A stretch of 29,288 nucleotides of DNA from an uncultured Paracoccaceae bacterium (GCA_938038825.1 CALHST010000232.1:1-29288); one strand, 5' to 3'. Shown: positions 1-8,437, counted from the stretch's first letter. The notes: generated by a model not told the origin, from the sequence alone. Numbers and translations: made by a program.

Positions 1-1
1 G

Positions 2-919
2 ACGTTGCTAATGTGGGTCTTGCTGCAAATTTCGGGTGAACAGTCTTTGACCGCGCTGATCCACGCGATGGCCATCTTGTCGACCTCTGGGATCTCAAAT
101 GTCGGCGGATTAGAGCACGCCAATAGCGGCCTGACGGGCGAGGCGGTCATGCTGTTGTTCATGGCCTTTGCAGTCTCGCGCCTGACGTTTTCCACGGACA
201 CTGTGACATCAACTGGGGATCGTCTGTATTCCGACCCCGAGATCAAGCTGGCCGTCGCGATCACTTGTGTCGTTCCCATATTGCTGTTCATGCGCCATTG
301 GCTTGGCGCCTTTGACGTTGACCAAGAAGCCAATTTTTCAGATGGGCTGCGCGCCTTATGGGGCAGTGTGTTCACAGTTCTTAGCTTTCTCACCACAACA
401 GGGTTCACCAGCGCAGAATGGGGCACTGCCCAGAATTGGTCGGGGCTGGGCACACCCGGTTTGATCCTGATGGGACTTGCGCTGGTGGGGGGCGGTGTGG
501 CGACCACTGCTGGCGGGGTCAAACTGCTGCGCGTTTTTGCGTTGTACCGCCATGGCTTGCGCGAGATGGAACAATTGGTGCACCCGTCTTCGGTCAGTGG
601 GGCCCGTGGATTGGGCCGCCGATTGCAAAAGCAGGGCGCTTATATCGCATGGGTCTTTTTTATGCTCTTCGCGCTGTCTCTGGCGGCCATCTGCCTTCTT
701 ATGGCGGCCATGGGGGCCAATTTTGAAGAAGCGATGGTTCTGAGCATTGCAGGCCTGTCCAACACAGGACCGCTTTTAGGGGCCGCGGGAAGTGAGCCCG
801 TGGCGCTGGTCGAACTGGGCACTGGGGCCAAGCTCATTTTTTGTGCAGCCATGGTTGTGGGGCGTTTAGAAACGCTTGCAATTATTGCGCTTCTCAGCCC
901 GGATGTGTGGCGCGGATAA
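2..919 (+). CDS. trkH: TrkH-family potassium uptake protein, C-terminal part (5' end outside window)
   Basis: This is the membrane subunit of the Trk K+ uptake system, which conducts K+ across the inner membrane with the NAD-binding TrkA protein. The frame is open to the left edge, so about 305 C-terminal residues are visible and the true start lies upstream. Three pore-loop signatures can be read: STSGISNVGG, TTTGFT and GLSNTGP, each a TrkH/KtrB selectivity-filter type loop between hydrophobic helices. A glycine-rich stretch (GGGVATTAGGVK) and a basic cytoplasmic loop follow the second loop. The stop (TAA) is 128 bases before hfq on the same strand. The order trkH-hfq-hflX is common in Rhodobacteraceae, usually with trkA and ntr genes upstream (family knowledge, not seen here). 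TrkG or KtrB are alternatives; TrkH fits best. Confidence 0.93.
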   Translation, partial: TLLMWVLLQISGEQSLTALIHAMAILSTSGISNVGGLEHANSGLTGEAVMLLFMAFAVSRLTFSTDTVTSTGDRLYSDPEIKLAVAITCVVPILLFMRHWLGAFDVDQEANFSDGLRALWGSVFTVLSFLTTTGFTSAEWGTAQNWSGLGTPGLILMGLALVGGGVATTAGGVKLLRVFALYRHGLREMEQLVHPSSVSGARGLGRRLQKQGAYIAWVFFMLFALSLAAICLLMAAMGANFEEAMVLSIAGLSNTGPLLGAAGSEPVALVELGTGAKLIFCAAMVVGRLETLAIIALLSPDVWRG

Positions 920-1047
920 GTCAGTGTGACACGCTTGCACCCATGGGATGGATTTTGGGGCTGGAATCTTGGGGACCTCTCGGACATAGTTACGGACGAG
1001 GGATGGTTGCCTCTGAAGCGCCAAGACAAAAAAAGGCATATAATAAA

Positions 1048-1287
1048 ATGGCTTCTGACAAACAGAATCTTCAAGACGCGTTTTTGAATCACGTCCGGAA
1101 AACGAAAGTTCCGGTGACAATTTTCCTGATCAACGGTGTGAAACTGCAAGGTGTGATCACGTGGTTTGACAATTTCTGCGTACTTTTGCGCCGCGATGGT
1201 CAAAGCCAATTGGTGTATAAGCACGCGATTTCGACCATCATGCCAAGCCAGCCGATCAGCCTTTATGAAGGTGAAGACAGCGCTTGA
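1048..1287 (+). CDS. hfq: RNA chaperone Hfq
   Basis: Hfq is the hexameric Sm-like protein that pairs small RNAs with mRNAs and binds U-rich and A-rich RNA in the cytoplasm. The 79-residue product starts MASDKQNLQDAFLN and carries the Sm1 core (IFLINGVKLQGVITWFDNF) and the Sm2 signature (VYKHAIST, residues 57-63), then a short acidic tail. Length and motifs match short alphaproteobacterial Hfq. The frame is open further upstream to 841, but family alignment places the start at ATG 1048, with an AAAAGG-type ribosome site at about 1031-1036. A perfect TATAAT lies 4 bases before the ATG, too close to be a useful promoter without a matching -35. The stop overlaps the hflX start by 4 bases, indicating translational coupling. 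Confidence 0.97.
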   Translation: MASDKQNLQDAFLNHVRKTKVPVTIFLINGVKLQGVITWFDNFCVLLRRDGQSQLVYKHAISTIMPSQPISLYEGEDSA

Positions 1288-2558
1288 ATGCTGATGAACC
1301 AGAAGTAACCCGCGCTTGGGTTCTTCACCCCGATATCAAAACGAATAAAGAACGACGCGACGCAGGTCCGGCGCTGCAAGAAGCTGTGTCTTTGGCTTTG
1401 GCGCTGCCCGAACTTGATGTTGTTGGCAAAACAATTGTACCGCTGCCAAAACCGCAGGCCGGTTTTTTGTTTGGTTCTGGCAAGGTTGAAGAACTTGGAC
1501 AGCAGCTGAAAGCAGCCGAGGTCGAGCTGGTTTTGATCGACGGCCCCGTGACGCCTGTACAGCAGCGCAACCTTGAAAAAGCATGGAACTGCAAGCTTTT
1601 GGATCGCACGGGGCTGATTCTGGAAATTTTCTCGGATCGTGCCGCCACTCGTGAAGGGGTGTTGCAGGTTGAGATGGCAGCGCTGTCCTATCAACGCACC
1701 CGTCTTGTGCGGGCCTGGACCCACTTGGAACGTCAGCGCGGGGGTTTGGGGTTCGTGGGCGGTCCCGGTGAAACCCAGATCGAAGCTGACCGGCGTGCCA
1801 TTGATGAACAGCTTGTGCGCTTGCGCCGTCAATTGGCCAAGGTCGTGAAAACCCGCGGACTGCACCGTGCGGCGCGGGCCAAAGTGCCCTATCCCATTGT
1901 CGCATTGGTCGGCTATACCAACGCTGGAAAATCCACGCTGTTCAACCGTTTAACCGGGGCCAATGTAATGGCCAAAGACATGCTCTTTGCGACTTTGGAC
2001 CCGACGATGCGCAAAGTGGAATTGGAAGACGGCCCCGAAGTGATTTTGTCCGACACAGTTGGCTTCATTTCGGATCTGCCAACCGAATTGGTCGCGGCCT
2101 TCCGCGCAACCTTGGAAGAGGTTCTAAGTGCGGACATCGTGGTGCACGTGCGCGATATCAGCCATGCCGAAACAGAAGAGCAGGCGGAAAACGTTGAAAC
2201 CATTCTGGCCTCTCTTGGGATCGACAGCGAACGACCCCGATTTGAGCTGTGGAATAAGGTTGATCTGCTGGACGTCGAAGACGCCGACGCAGTGCGCACC
2301 CGCGCAGAGCGTAGCGAGGGCATATTTGTCACGTCAGCGCTCACAGGCGAAGGGCTGGATACAGCGCTTGAGACGATTTCGCAAACCCTGCGCGGGCGCA
2401 CCATAGAAGAGATCTTGGACTTGCCCTATTCTGACGGGCGCAAGCGCGCGTGGTTGTTTGAACAGAACGTCGTTCTGAATGAAGACCAAGGCGAAGAGGG
2501 TTACGCCCTGACCGTGCGTTGGACCGCGCTGCAAAAAGCCCGGTTTGACTCTCTCTGA
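1284..2558 (+). CDS. hflX: GTPase HflX
   Basis: HflX is a translation-associated GTPase that binds the 50S subunit and splits stalled ribosomes under stress. The 424-residue product has the HflX N-terminal domain (VLIDGPVTPVQQRN near 90), the glycine-rich linker (GGLGFVGGPGETQIEADRR, about 150-170), the G1 loop GYTNAGKST (about 210-218), G3 DTVGF (about 257) and G4 NKVD (about 323). The start is inferred as TTG 1284: no in-frame ATG lies before the conserved AWVLHPDIK segment, and TTG overlaps the hfq stop in the pattern TTGA. A GAAGGTGAAG purine tract about 10 bases upstream can serve as ribosome site. The overlap implies co-transcription and coupling with hfq, as in many Proteobacteria. It ends 15 bases before the convergent pentapeptide gene. 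Confidence 0.95.
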   Translation: MNADEPEVTRAWVLHPDIKTNKERRDAGPALQEAVSLALALPELDVVGKTIVPLPKPQAGFLFGSGKVEELGQQLKAAEVELVLIDGPVTPVQQRNLEKAWNCKLLDRTGLILEIFSDRAATREGVLQVEMAALSYQRTRLVRAWTHLERQRGGLGFVGGPGETQIEADRRAIDEQLVRLRRQLAKVVKTRGLHRAARAKVPYPIVALVGYTNAGKSTLFNRLTGANVMAKDMLFATLDPTMRKVELEDGPEVILSDTVGFISDLPTELVAAFRATLEEVLSADIVVHVRDISHAETEEQAENVETILASLGIDSERPRFELWNKVDLLDVEDADAVRTRAERSEGIFVTSALTGEGLDTALETISQTLRGRTIEEILDLPYSDGRKRAWLFEQNVVLNEDQGEEGYALTVRWTALQKARFDSL

Positions 2559-2573
2559 CTGTCTGTTGGTATC

Positions 2574-4100
2574 TTAGCTGTCGCCGCAGGTGTCAGGGCG
2601 TTGCGATACAGTGCGTGATGATGCGCTGTCCACATAACGGCAAGATGCAATGTCGATGTTATCCGGCAGACCAATCGGCGGCATATCCGACCACGTCCAA
2701 GCGCCTGTAAAATCGGTATTTGTGACATTTGCACTGGTAAAATCCGCGCGGCTGATATTTGCGCCCATAAGACCTGCGTCACTCAGATCCGCATGTCGCA
2801 ATACGGATTGCAAGAAAACAGCGTTCTTGAAGTTGCCCCCAACCATCGAAGAATGACTAAGATCCGCGCGTTGAAACTGGGCGTTCTGCGCCAAGACGTT
2901 CTTCAATTTCGCATTATGCAACACGGTGTCGTCAAACCGTGCAAATGCCATATTGCTGTCGATCGCGTGCAGGTTTGTCAGGCGCGCGTTCGAAAAGTTG
3001 GCGTTGTTCATATCTGATGCCGATACGAACATTCGATCTCCGCGAATATCGGACATGTTGGCGCGTGCCATGCGGCTTTCAAAGAAGTACGCGTTGGAAA
3101 CCGTGCTGCCGTTCAAAACGGCATCGGTCAGATTTGCAGATTTGAGTTTGGTATTTGTCAGATCGCTGTTGGGCGCTTGCAAGCCGATAAGACGGGCATC
3201 ACTTAAGTCTCCTGATGCAAGTTGCGCAGATTGAAAGTTCAGACCTTCGGGCGAAATACGGTTGCGCGCCAAGGTTCGCAAAACGCGCCCTTGATCTTGC
3301 TCGGCAGTTGCAAAGGGTGACAGCATGGTGTCGGAATTACTGCGCGAGTCCAGAAAATCGGCCACGTCCTTGCGCAATGCATCCGGCAGCAGAAACATAT
3401 CCCGCCCGTTTCCTGACAGATCCCGTACCCAGCAATTCGCTTGGTTTGCACCTGAGTCTTCCGCGCAATCCACGCGGCTTTCAAACGGAACAAAGGTCAA
3501 CACTTCCTCAATCTGCGCCACATCATGATACACGGTGGCATGGCGAGAAACTTTAATATGTGTCCTGTCTACTGCGGCTGGTTCTGGCGCAGCAGGTGTC
3601 GAAGCGGCAGGCGCAGGCGCAGGGGCGGGAGCAGGAGCCAATACAGGCGGCGTCACAGCTGTCGCGGCGACGTCACGCGTGTTGCGGGCATCTTGCTGGT
3701 ACAGCGTGAACAACGTTGCTGCGCCCAATAAAGCGCCAACCAAAGAGACGGTAATATTCAGGTAAAACTGGCCTTTTTGACGTCGCACGATCCACATCGC
3801 AAGATCCGTCAGCGGCGTTTTGTTGCTGGCCCGTTTGCGCGTGCCGGGTGTGGCAATCCGCGTTTCAAACCAATCGACGAAACTCGCCACGATGCCTTTA
3901 TCCGAGTGTCGGCTTTGTAACAGAATTGAAACGACAACAATGCCTGCGATGACCAGCAGAATCGCCAACGAAACGATGACGATAACAAGACCAAAAGACT
4001 GGATAAAACGTGCAATTTCAGCAGTTTCTAGCGCGGCCTTCAGTCCAAACCCGACCAAAAGCCAAACAAATGAAACCACGCTGATAGGCAGGATTTTCAT
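2574..4100 (-). CDS. Membrane-anchored pentapeptide-repeat protein
   Basis: No specific function is recognised. From ATG 4100 the product is about 508 residues. Two hydrophobic segments lie at the N-terminus (roughly 3-24 and 34-62), followed by a basic cytoplasmic loop and a third hydrophobic helix (about 113-132). A low-complexity Pro/Ala linker comes next (about 148-175), then a globular part with four cysteines. About 35 tandem pentapeptide repeats of the A(D/N)LXX type occupy roughly 290-470 (ANLTD, ADLSH, ANISR, ADFTS). Such repeats fold into a right-handed quadrilateral beta-helix used for protein contacts. The layout suggests the helix is displayed in the periplasm. An in-frame GTG at 4133 is possible but abuts a promoter-like -10 (4134-4139), so transcripts would begin after it. 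The ATG has no clear Shine-Dalgarno. Confidence 0.85.
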   Translation of the reverse strand: MKILPISVVSFVWLLVGFGLKAALETAEIARFIQSFGLVIVIVSLAILLVIAGIVVVSILLQSRHSDKGIVASFVDWFETRIATPGTRKRASNKTPLTDLAMWIVRRQKGQFYLNITVSLVGALLGAATLFTLYQQDARNTRDVAATAVTPPVLAPAPAPAPAPAASTPAAPEPAAVDRTHIKVSRHATVYHDVAQIEEVLTFVPFESRVDCAEDSGANQANCWVRDLSGNGRDMFLLPDALRKDVADFLDSRSNSDTMLSPFATAEQDQGRVLRTLARNRISPEGLNFQSAQLASGDLSDARLIGLQAPNSDLTNTKLKSANLTDAVLNGSTVSNAYFFESRMARANMSDIRGDRMFVSASDMNNANFSNARLTNLHAIDSNMAFARFDDTVLHNAKLKNVLAQNAQFQRADLSHSSMVGGNFKNAVFLQSVLRHADLSDAGLMGANISRADFTSANVTNTDFTGAWTWSDMPPIGLPDNIDIASCRYVDSASSRTVSQRPDTCGDS

Positions 4101-4133
4101 GGACCAGAACACACTTACATCATTAACTTGCAC

Positions 4134-4163
4134 ATAATACGCAAATTAGTGCCACAAAATCAA
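4134..4163 (-). promoter_or_regulatory. Sigma70-type promoter of the pentapeptide-repeat gene
   Basis: On the minus strand, TTGATT (4158-4163) and TATTAT (4134-4139) are separated by 18 bases. The predicted transcript start is near 4127, about 27 bases before ATG 4100. The -10 directly abuts the alternative GTG codon (4131-4133), which argues against GTG as the start. The match is read by eye and is inference. Confidence 0.5.
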
Positions 4164-4279
4164 CACTTTTTCACAGGGTCTTAAGGGCCCAACTGGTGGT
4201 AGTATCTCGTCGCGCAGCGCGTGTGCGACACATCGTTCGGAAGTTGTCGGATCTTAATGCGTGTTTCGCGCCCTAGCCG

Positions 4280-4315
4280 CTGGAAACGGTGTAAGAACTG
4301 GAAACCGTGTAAGAA
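4280..4315. repeat. Tandem 18-base direct repeat (two copies, one mismatch)
   Basis: CTGGAAACGGTGTAAGAA (4280-4297) is followed immediately by CTGGAAACCGTGTAAGAA (4298-4315), differing at one base. It lies in the 305-base gap between the pentapeptide gene and rluE, which otherwise holds a promoter and an inverted repeat. It may be a recent duplication or paired binding sites. Confidence 0.8.
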
Positions 4316-4332
4316 GACGTATCCAAAACGAA

Positions 4333-4363
4333 TTGGTACAATTTACGCCAAGTTTTGTACCAA
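4333..4363. promoter_or_regulatory. Perfect 9-base inverted repeat, operator candidate
   Basis: TTGGTACAA (4333-4341) and TTGTACCAA (4355-4363) are exact reverse complements separated by 13 bases. Each arm is itself nearly palindromic, as in GntR-type operators (family knowledge). It sits about 230 bases upstream of the pentapeptide gene start and just downstream of the rluE stop. No GntR-type gene is in the window. A plain RNA hairpin is the alternative. Confidence 0.4.
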
Positions 4364-4405
4364 AGTCGCGATGCCAACGCGTTCTGGGAAGGTCACACCA
4401 ACGCT

Positions 4406-4936
4406 TTAGACGGAACGCCACGTCCCTGACGCCAATCCATCAACGCTCCACTCGCCAACTGACGCACGGATCAAACGCAGCGTGGGGTGGCCCACATGGG
4501 CTGTCATGCGGCGCACTTGCCGGTTACGGCCCTCGGTGATGGTCAGTTCGATCCACGTATCGGGAATCGCCTTTCGGACACGGATTGGTGGATCGCGCGG
4601 CCACAGCCAGTCGGGTTCCGGCACGATCCGCGCCTTTGCAGGGCGTGTGGGGCCGTCTTTCAGCGTGACACCGTTTTGCAAAGCGGTCAGGGCAGCTGTG
4701 TTTGGACTGCCTTCGACTTGTGCCAGATAGGTCTTTGGTTTCTTGAACTTTGGGTGGGCGATTTTGGCCTGCAATGCACCATCATCGGTCAGCAACAGTA
4801 ACCCTTCGCTGTCCCGATCCAGACGCCCAGCGGCATAAACATTGGGCACGTCAATATATGACGCAAGAGTCGGGTGCCCGCCATCAGACGTGAATTGGCT
4901 GAGAACGCCGAAAGGTTTGTTAAAAAGAACCAACAT
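4406..4936 (-). CDS. rluE: RluE-type 23S rRNA pseudouridine synthase
   Basis: This enzyme isomerises a uridine in 23S rRNA to pseudouridine; E. coli RluE acts at U2457. The 176-residue product has the RsuA/RluE catalytic motif GRLDRDSEG with Asp40 as the expected catalytic residue, plus EGRNRQVRRM and the C-terminal HPTLRLIR segment. It lacks an N-terminal S4 domain and keeps the RluE-typical WLWPRDPPIRVRK stretch, which favours RluE over RluB, RluF or RsuA. ATG 4936 is chosen because homologues begin at LVLFNKPFGVL and a GGCAG purine stretch lies just upstream. A GTG at 4966 would add ten residues unlike the family. It follows the acylase gene on the same strand. Confidence 0.9.
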   Translation of the reverse strand: MLVLFNKPFGVLSQFTSDGGHPTLASYIDVPNVYAAGRLDRDSEGLLLLTDDGALQAKIAHPKFKKPKTYLAQVEGSPNTAALTALQNGVTLKDGPTRPAKARIVPEPDWLWPRDPPIRVRKAIPDTWIELTITEGRNRQVRRMTAHVGHPTLRLIRASVGEWSVDGLASGTWRSV

Positions 4937-4951
4937 ATGTTCTGCCTGTAG

Positions 4952-4967
4952 GGTGTGCTTTAGCACA
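4952..4967 (-). terminator. Short perfect hairpin between the acylase gene and rluE
   Basis: GTGTGC and GCACAC (6-7 base pairs, 2-4 base loop) form a tight stem directly after the acylase stop codon and before rluE. No T-run follows on either strand, so it is at best a weak or Rho-assisted terminator, an mRNA-processing hairpin or a translation-insulating element. Confidence 0.35.
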
Positions 4968-4969
4968 CG

Positions 4970-7435
4970 TTATTGGGGAACCAATTGGGTCACACCCACA
5001 GATGCGGCGCGCGCCAATTCGGGATCCAGTGACATGGGGATGTACTCCCCGCGCCGCCACAATTGTGCAAGATCATCATAATGGCGCGATAAGACATGCC
5101 CTGATTGACCTGTCGAGATAATGAAAACCGAACTGTCCGGATCTGCAAAATCATACACCCCGCGGTATCCCGCACCATGCACGTTGTGAAACGGATTTGG
5201 ATCTTGGCCTTTGGTGCGCCCACGCAGCAGTGTGTTGTCGCCGCCTGACGTGCTTTGGCGGATATTGACCACAGTACCCAAGACCGGAATGTCCCCCAAG
5301 ACCTGATGATCATGGGTCGCTTGATGTGCGTCCCCCCAACGCAGGCTTTCGAAATTGTCGCCCCAGCTTTCTTCAATCCAGATCAGGGCGTCATCCAAGG
5401 CAAGTCGCGAAATCTCGGCACAGGTTTCCACGCGGCTCGATTGCTTTACGTCACACCAGATCTCGGCCCCATCAATGTTGCGAAACACCCGTTCGATGAA
5501 CAGTGGTTCCACATGTGAAAAGTCTTCGGACAAGGGGCCCAGCTCATCTTGTATCAAACGTTCCTGCAAGGCCCGCGTCCACGCTGCATACAGCAGGGGT
5601 TCGGGCAGATGTTCGTTCATCTCCCCGTTCCAATTGGCCAAAAGATCCAATGCACGGCGGCGTTTGCGTTCCGGTGTGCCTTCGGGCGCGGCTTCGCCCG
5701 TGAACCACAGATCCGCACCGATCAAGGGCAACAAGGATCGCGCCGTATAGCTGACGGTATCCAACTGCGCTTCGATAAAGCTGTTGCGTGTATGCACTTG
5801 GCGCGATTGCATCAACCCTTGCCAGCGCCGCACGCGCTGCGCATCACCCCATGTAAACGACACGTGGTTTGGAAACGGACGCTCCACAGTTTTGTTGTTG
5901 GTATTGCCCAGGATACCAGACACCGGTGCCACGAATTCGGGGTTTGACAAGAATGGCATGGTGCCATCCCATCGGTTTTCAGGCTTCCAGCCGGGGCTTG
6001 GAATGCGCCCTTGGGATTGGTGGCGCGCATCGCGTCTTGGGACATGCCCGATTGTTTTCATAGCAATCGTGTCGGTATCCACCAAGGTCATGTTTTGCGC
6101 CGGGGCCACATAGCCTTCGGCGGCTGCGATGGCTTCGGGGATGTCTGCGGCGCGCATCACGGCAAGAGCGGCGGACAAAGACGTGTCATCTCCGGTTAAC
6201 AACGTCCAAGCAACCGAGGCCACGTGCCCAGGCGGAGTGACCAAGCCGACAGAATAGCGTGACGGGGACAGCACCGGCCCGTTTTCGGTCCAGCGCAATT
6301 GCACGGTCACCGGGGTTGCGTCTTTCACATTGATGATGGAGGACCGTTTCTCAAAAGCAACATAGCCTTGCGGCGTTAAATACTCTTCCGAGTTTCTTGG
6401 GTTGAGCTTTTCAACATAGACATCCTGATCATCCACATAAGCCGTGGTCAACCCCCAACCAAGCTGCGCAGAGCGCCCTGTCAGGATCACGGGAACACCG
6501 GGGATTGTGCCACCAATCACCCCACCTGTTTGCAACTCAAGACGCGCCAAATACCAGATCGACGGCGCGGTCAAACCCAGATGCGGGTCATTGGCCAAAA
6601 GCGTGCCCCCCGAGGCCGAGCGATTGGGCGCTGCCGCCCAAGCATTTGATGCCCCAGTGAAGCCGCGACGTTTGAAGGGCGTAAAGTCAGGTTCAACCAA
6701 AGGGATTGAGGCCGTCGCAACACGATCCAAAGTGGGAAACAAACTGGAATACTCGGGCAAGACGGCGATCCCAGCGCCGGGATGGTCTGGCAAAATGTCC
6801 GGCAGCCGATCTGGGTCAGGCAGGGCCAGCGACACCCGTGCCCGCAGGACTTCTTCTTCCAAGTGACCAGACAGCTGCAATCCCATCAATTTGATGATGG
6901 CGATGGAATCCGCGGGCACCCATTGGGTCAATGGGGCGTTGAATAGAAACATCTCGGGCGTGCCCCGCCCCAGTGCTTCGGTGTTGATCTGGTTCAGGCG
7001 GGCATTCACACCCGCGGAATAAGCCTCTAGGGCTGTCTTGGTATATGCATCCTGATCCGCAACAGATTGTTGAGCCAGACGGTAAATGTCCAATCGGCGG
7101 ATAAATGTATCAATGCTGATTGTGGACTCACCAAAAAGCTCGCTCAGGCGGCCTTTGGCGGTGCGGCGCAGCATGGTCATTTGCCAAAGCCGGTCCTGCG
7201 CATGGGCAAAGCCCAAGGCAAAATAGGCATCCGCATCTGTGGTGCTAAAAATGTGAGGGACATTGGCGTTATCGCGCACAATTTCGACGGAATCGGCGAC
7301 TCCGACAACTGACACGGTCCGGTCGTAGTCAGGCAGGGAGCGCGACGCAAAGAAGTAGGCCCCGATCAGCGCCAGCACGATGGCCACCACCATGGCACCC
7401 GCAAGGCGCATCAGCCAGCGAAAGACGACAGCCAT
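4970..7435 (-). CDS. Penicillin acylase-family (Ntn-hydrolase) amidase
   Basis: Members of this family hydrolyse amide bonds of acylated small molecules such as penicillins or acyl-homoserine lactones, after self-cleavage into two chains. The roughly 821-residue product has an N-terminal membrane segment or signal anchor (about 6-28) that places it in the periplasm. The alpha-chain part follows (DNANVPHIF; ALGFAHAQDRLWQM). The autocatalytic junction TGASNAWA has the predicted nucleophile at about Ser263 and is followed by LLANDPHLGL. The conserved NTNNK and the C-terminal GGDNTLL region are present. Start: AAAGGG lies directly before ATG 7441 but 6 bases before ATG 7435, so the second ATG is preferred. 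The substrate cannot be read from sequence, and no luxI or luxR lies nearby. It is divergent from the reductase at 7523. Confidence 0.9.
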   Translation of the reverse strand: MAVVFRWLMRLAGAMVVAIVLALIGAYFFASRSLPDYDRTVSVVGVADSVEIVRDNANVPHIFSTTDADAYFALGFAHAQDRLWQMTMLRRTAKGRLSELFGESTISIDTFIRRLDIYRLAQQSVADQDAYTKTALEAYSAGVNARLNQINTEALGRGTPEMFLFNAPLTQWVPADSIAIIKLMGLQLSGHLEEEVLRARVSLALPDPDRLPDILPDHPGAGIAVLPEYSSLFPTLDRVATASIPLVEPDFTPFKRRGFTGASNAWAAAPNRSASGGTLLANDPHLGLTAPSIWYLARLELQTGGVIGGTIPGVPVILTGRSAQLGWGLTTAYVDDQDVYVEKLNPRNSEEYLTPQGYVAFEKRSSIINVKDATPVTVQLRWTENGPVLSPSRYSVGLVTPPGHVASVAWTLLTGDDTSLSAALAVMRAADIPEAIAAAEGYVAPAQNMTLVDTDTIAMKTIGHVPRRDARHQSQGRIPSPGWKPENRWDGTMPFLSNPEFVAPVSGILGNTNNKTVERPFPNHVSFTWGDAQRVRRWQGLMQSRQVHTRNSFIEAQLDTVSYTARSLLPLIGADLWFTGEAAPEGTPERKRRRALDLLANWNGEMNEHLPEPLLYAAWTRALQERLIQDELGPLSEDFSHVEPLFIERVFRNIDGAEIWCDVKQSSRVETCAEISRLALDDALIWIEESWGDNFESLRWGDAHQATHDHQVLGDIPVLGTVVNIRQSTSGGDNTLLRGRTKGQDPNPFHNVHGAGYRGVYDFADPDSSVFIISTGQSGHVLSRHYDDLAQLWRRGEYIPMSLDPELARAASVGVTQLVPQ

Positions 7436-7522
7436 AATCATCCCTTTGTTTGATTGACGCTTGGGATCTGACTGTTAGGTAGAGTTCCAAGCAAAGGCAA
7501 CCGTCACATAAGGAAGAAGACC

Positions 7523-8395
7523 ATGGCCAAAATAGCATTTCTTGGAATGGGTGTCATGGGATACCCGATGGCAGGGCATTTGGCAGCCGCGGGCCACGAC
7601 GTTACGGTCTATAATCGCACGGCCGCGAAATCCAAATCCTGGACGGATCAGCATGGCGGATCCATGGCAAAAACGCCGCGTGAAGCGGCACAAGGCATGG
7701 ATTTTGTGATGTCGTGTGTGGGCAATGATGACGATTTGCGCTCTGTTTGCTTGGGCGATGATGGCGCGTTTGCAGGGATGGCCCAAGGATCTGTGTTTGT
7801 GGACCACACAACTGTATCTGCGGCCGTGACGCGCGCGCTTTACGCGGTGGCGGATGGTCTTCAGATCAGTTTTGTCGATGCACCTATTTCCGGAGGGCAA
7901 GCAGGTGCTGAAAACGCGCAACTTGTTGTGATGTGTGGTGGTGACGAAGGCGCTTATATGCGCGCAGAACCCATTATAAATGTCTATGCAAAGAAATGCG
8001 TGCGCCTTGGGGATAGCGGATCCGGCCAATTGACCAAGATGGTCAATCAGATCTGTATCGCGGGGCTGGTACAAGGCTTAAGCGAGGGTTTGCACTTTGC
8101 GGAAAAAGCCGGACTTGATGGCCGTGCAGTTGTTGATGTGATCGCAGGCGGCGCTGCGGGCAGTTGGCAGATGGCAAATCGGTTTGAAACCATGCTGGAT
8201 GATCATTTCGAACATGGGTTTGCAGTAGATTGGATGCGCAAGGATCTGGGGATTTGTCTGGACACTGCAAACGAAAATGGGGCCAGCCTTCCGGTTACTG
8301 CGGTGGTCGATCAATTCTATAAAGATGTGCAAAAAATGGGGGGCGGGCGTTGGGATACCTCAAGCCTTTTCAAACGGTTGAAGAGCATAGGCTAA
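7523..8395 (+). CDS. NAD(P)-dependent beta-hydroxyacid dehydrogenase (3-hydroxyisobutyrate dehydrogenase family)
   Basis: This 290-residue oxidoreductase belongs to the family that includes 3-hydroxyisobutyrate dehydrogenase, tartronate semialdehyde reductase and glyoxylate/succinic-semialdehyde reductases. The Rossmann loop GMGVMG is at 8-13. NRT at 31-33 after the second strand suggests NADP(H) preference. The substrate motif DAPISGG is at 119-125 and the catalytic lysine in GQLTKMVNQ is about Lys172. Start ATG 7523 has a strong AAGGAAGA ribosome site. The exact substrate is not determined: valine catabolism or glyoxylate/semialdehyde reduction are both possible, and no valine-pathway genes adjoin it. 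It is followed by an intrinsic-terminator-like hairpin, so it is probably a single-gene unit. Confidence 0.9.
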   Translation: MAKIAFLGMGVMGYPMAGHLAAAGHDVTVYNRTAAKSKSWTDQHGGSMAKTPREAAQGMDFVMSCVGNDDDLRSVCLGDDGAFAGMAQGSVFVDHTTVSAAVTRALYAVADGLQISFVDAPISGGQAGAENAQLVVMCGGDEGAYMRAEPIINVYAKKCVRLGDSGSGQLTKMVNQICIAGLVQGLSEGLHFAEKAGLDGRAVVDVIAGGAAGSWQMANRFETMLDDHFEHGFAVDWMRKDLGICLDTANENGASLPVTAVVDQFYKDVQKMGGGRWDTSSLFKRLKSIG

Positions 8396-8401
8396 ATCAA
8401 C

Positions 8402-8437
8402 GCCTTATGCTTGATACTGCAGCATTAGGCCTTTTTG
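8402..8437 (+). terminator. Rho-independent terminator of the 7523-8395 gene
   Basis: GCCTTATGC (8402-8410) pairs with GCATTAGGC (8422-8430) with one T-T mismatch. It is followed at once by CTTTTTGATT. It lies 7 bases after the reductase stop. Confidence 0.6.

Noticed and set aside
1039..1044. Perfect TATAAT just before hfq
   Set aside because: It is 4 bases from the ATG and has no -35 at 16-18 bases. A start from it would fall inside the gene.
841..1047. N-terminal extension of the hfq reading frame
   Set aside because: The added residues do not resemble Hfq, and ATG 1048 matches the family start.
640..1224. Long minus-strand open frame over trkH and hfq
   Set aside because: It is antisense to two well-supported genes and has no family features.
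3590..3640. GCAGGC-type short repeats
   Set aside because: They encode the Pro/Ala linker of the pentapeptide-repeat protein and are low-complexity coding DNA, not a separate repeat element.
4257..4409. Small basic cysteine-containing open frame (50 residues) across the tandem repeat
   Set aside because: There is no known family, the codons look unlike neighbouring genes, and it spans a repeat and an inverted repeat. Its ribosome site is weak.
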